Shown here: positions 5,402-5,947 of the stretch, one piece after another
Numbering within the stretch: the first letter of the stretch is position 1
Layout: each line of letters begins with the position of its first letter
Assembly (NCBI GenBank): GCA_964495095.1
Contig: CAZBUH010000109.1
Span: 1 to 5,947 of the forward strand
DNA: 5,947 nucleotides
Source of the DNA: CAZBUH01 sp964495095
GTDB lineage: Bacteria; Bacillota; Clostridia; Oscillospirales; Oscillospiraceae
Reading direction: 5' to 3'
Translations under genes and position numbers: made by a program
Notes under the pieces: generated by a model
What the model was told of the DNA's origin: nothing
Seen by the model: only the letters and a program-made list of their open reading frames with translations
The model's database searches: none

Positions 5402-5406
5402 ACATT

Positions 5407-5947
5407 ATGCTTGATAATAAAGGGTTTGATTTATGGGCGGACGGATACGACCGGAGCGTCGGCCTGTCGGATGAGGACGGGGCCTATCCGTTTGCAGGCT
5501 ATAAGCAGATTTTGAATGAAATTTACAACAGGGTGCTGGCGGGCAAAGGCCGTGCGGTGCTGGATATCGGCTTTGGCACGGGCGCCCTTGCCAATAAGCT
5601 GTACGGGCAGGGCTGCCGCATCTGGGGACAGGATTTTTCGGAAAAAATGATTGAACTGGCAAAGGAAAAGATGCCGGAGGCAAAATTGTACCAGGGGGAT
5701 TTTTCCCAGGGGCTTGCGGAAAAATTAAGGCGGAACAGGTATGATGCGATTATCGCCACTTATTCGCTGCACCATCTGACGGATGAACAGAAGGTGGGAC
5801 TGATAAAGGACCTGCTGCCCCTGCTGAATGAGGGCGGATGTATCTATATCGGGGACGTGGCGTTTGAAACCCGGGCGGAGTTGGAGAGGCAGAAAGCCCT
5901 TATCGGCGGCGAGTGGGATGACGATGAGATTTATTTTGCGGCAGATG
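5407..5947 (+). CDS. Class I SAM-dependent methyltransferase, N-terminal part (3' end outside window)
   Basis: The frame from ATG 5407 is open for 180 codons to the right edge, so the gene is partial. The protein opens with FDLWADGYDRSVGLSDED (7-24) and YPFAGYK (27-33), a start I associate with a Firmicutes group of small methyltransferases of the YrrT type. The SAM-binding motif I is VLDIGFGTGALA (51-62), followed by an acidic post-I strand end at GQDFS (74-78), the YDAIIATYSLHHL motif (112-124), and LLPLLNEGGCIYIGD (136-150). It probably methylates a small molecule in the cytosol; the acceptor cannot be named. The gene follows the flavoenzyme on the same strand after a 64-base gap without a terminator, so co-transcription is likely but unproven. 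Confidence 0.88.
   Translation, partial: MLDNKGFDLWADGYDRSVGLSDEDGAYPFAGYKQILNEIYNRVLAGKGRAVLDIGFGTGALANKLYGQGCRIWGQDFSEKMIELAKEKMPEAKLYQGDFSQGLAEKLRRNRYDAIIATYSLHHLTDEQKVGLIKDLLPLLNEGGCIYIGDVAFETRAELERQKALIGGEWDDDEIYFAAD

Noticed and set aside
5343..5406. Terminator between the flavoenzyme and the methyltransferase
   Set aside because: The only inverted repeat (CCTG/CAGG) has a 4-base stem and no T-run.

Overview
The window looks like a chromosomal segment of an anaerobic, probably gut-associated member of the Clostridia. This rests on protein character: a clostridial macro-domain-type relic, an Fe-S old yellow enzyme of the enoate/dienoyl-CoA reductase type, a BCAT of the longer ilvE class, and Gram-positive-style ribosome binding sites and promoters. 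The genus cannot be named from the sequence alone.

Layout, left to right. (1) 2-208: the last 68 codons of a chaperonin GroEL, cut by the window edge. (2) 209-540: a gene-free, AT-rich stretch whose only strong element is a hairpin terminator at 373-430. (3) 541-1497: a complete N5-(carboxyethyl)ornithine synthase, an opine-type NADPH dehydrogenase related to alanine dehydrogenase, followed by a tiny overlapping ORF (1487-1627) that I do not recognise. (4) 1674-2043, minus strand: the decayed remains of a macro-domain protein. Its promoter, ribosome binding site and first codons survive, but nearly the whole macro domain is deleted and the rest is broken by a frame change and a stop. (5) 2107-3222, minus strand: branched-chain amino acid aminotransferase (ilvE) with its own terminator. 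(6) 3223-3335: a compact divergent promoter region in which two well-formed sigma-A promoters overlap. (7) 3336-5342: a large FMN/Fe-S/FAD oxidoreductase of the 2,4-dienoyl-CoA reductase / 2-enoate reductase / BaiCD type. (8) 5407-5947: the first 180 codons of a class I SAM-dependent methyltransferase, running off the right edge.

How the genes may work together. ilvE and the flavoenzyme share one control region and are both well-expressed-looking housekeeping or catabolic genes. A transaminase making 2-oxo acids beside an ene-reductase would fit reductive amino acid fermentation, but the substrate of the flavoenzyme is not shown by the sequence. The carboxyethylornithine synthase is visibly less GC-rich than the ilvE/flavoenzyme block (27/60 G+C at 541-600 against 43/60 at 4201-4260) and sits next to a pseudogene, so this part may be an accessory patch in an otherwise ordinary region. 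I do not see a CRISPR array, a mobile element with identifiable ends, a tRNA, an rRNA, or a clearly new multi-gene system. The most notable items are the macro-domain relic with an intact promoter, the interlocked divergent promoters, the unusual second nucleotide-binding region of the flavoenzyme, and the presence of a rarely described opine-type synthase.
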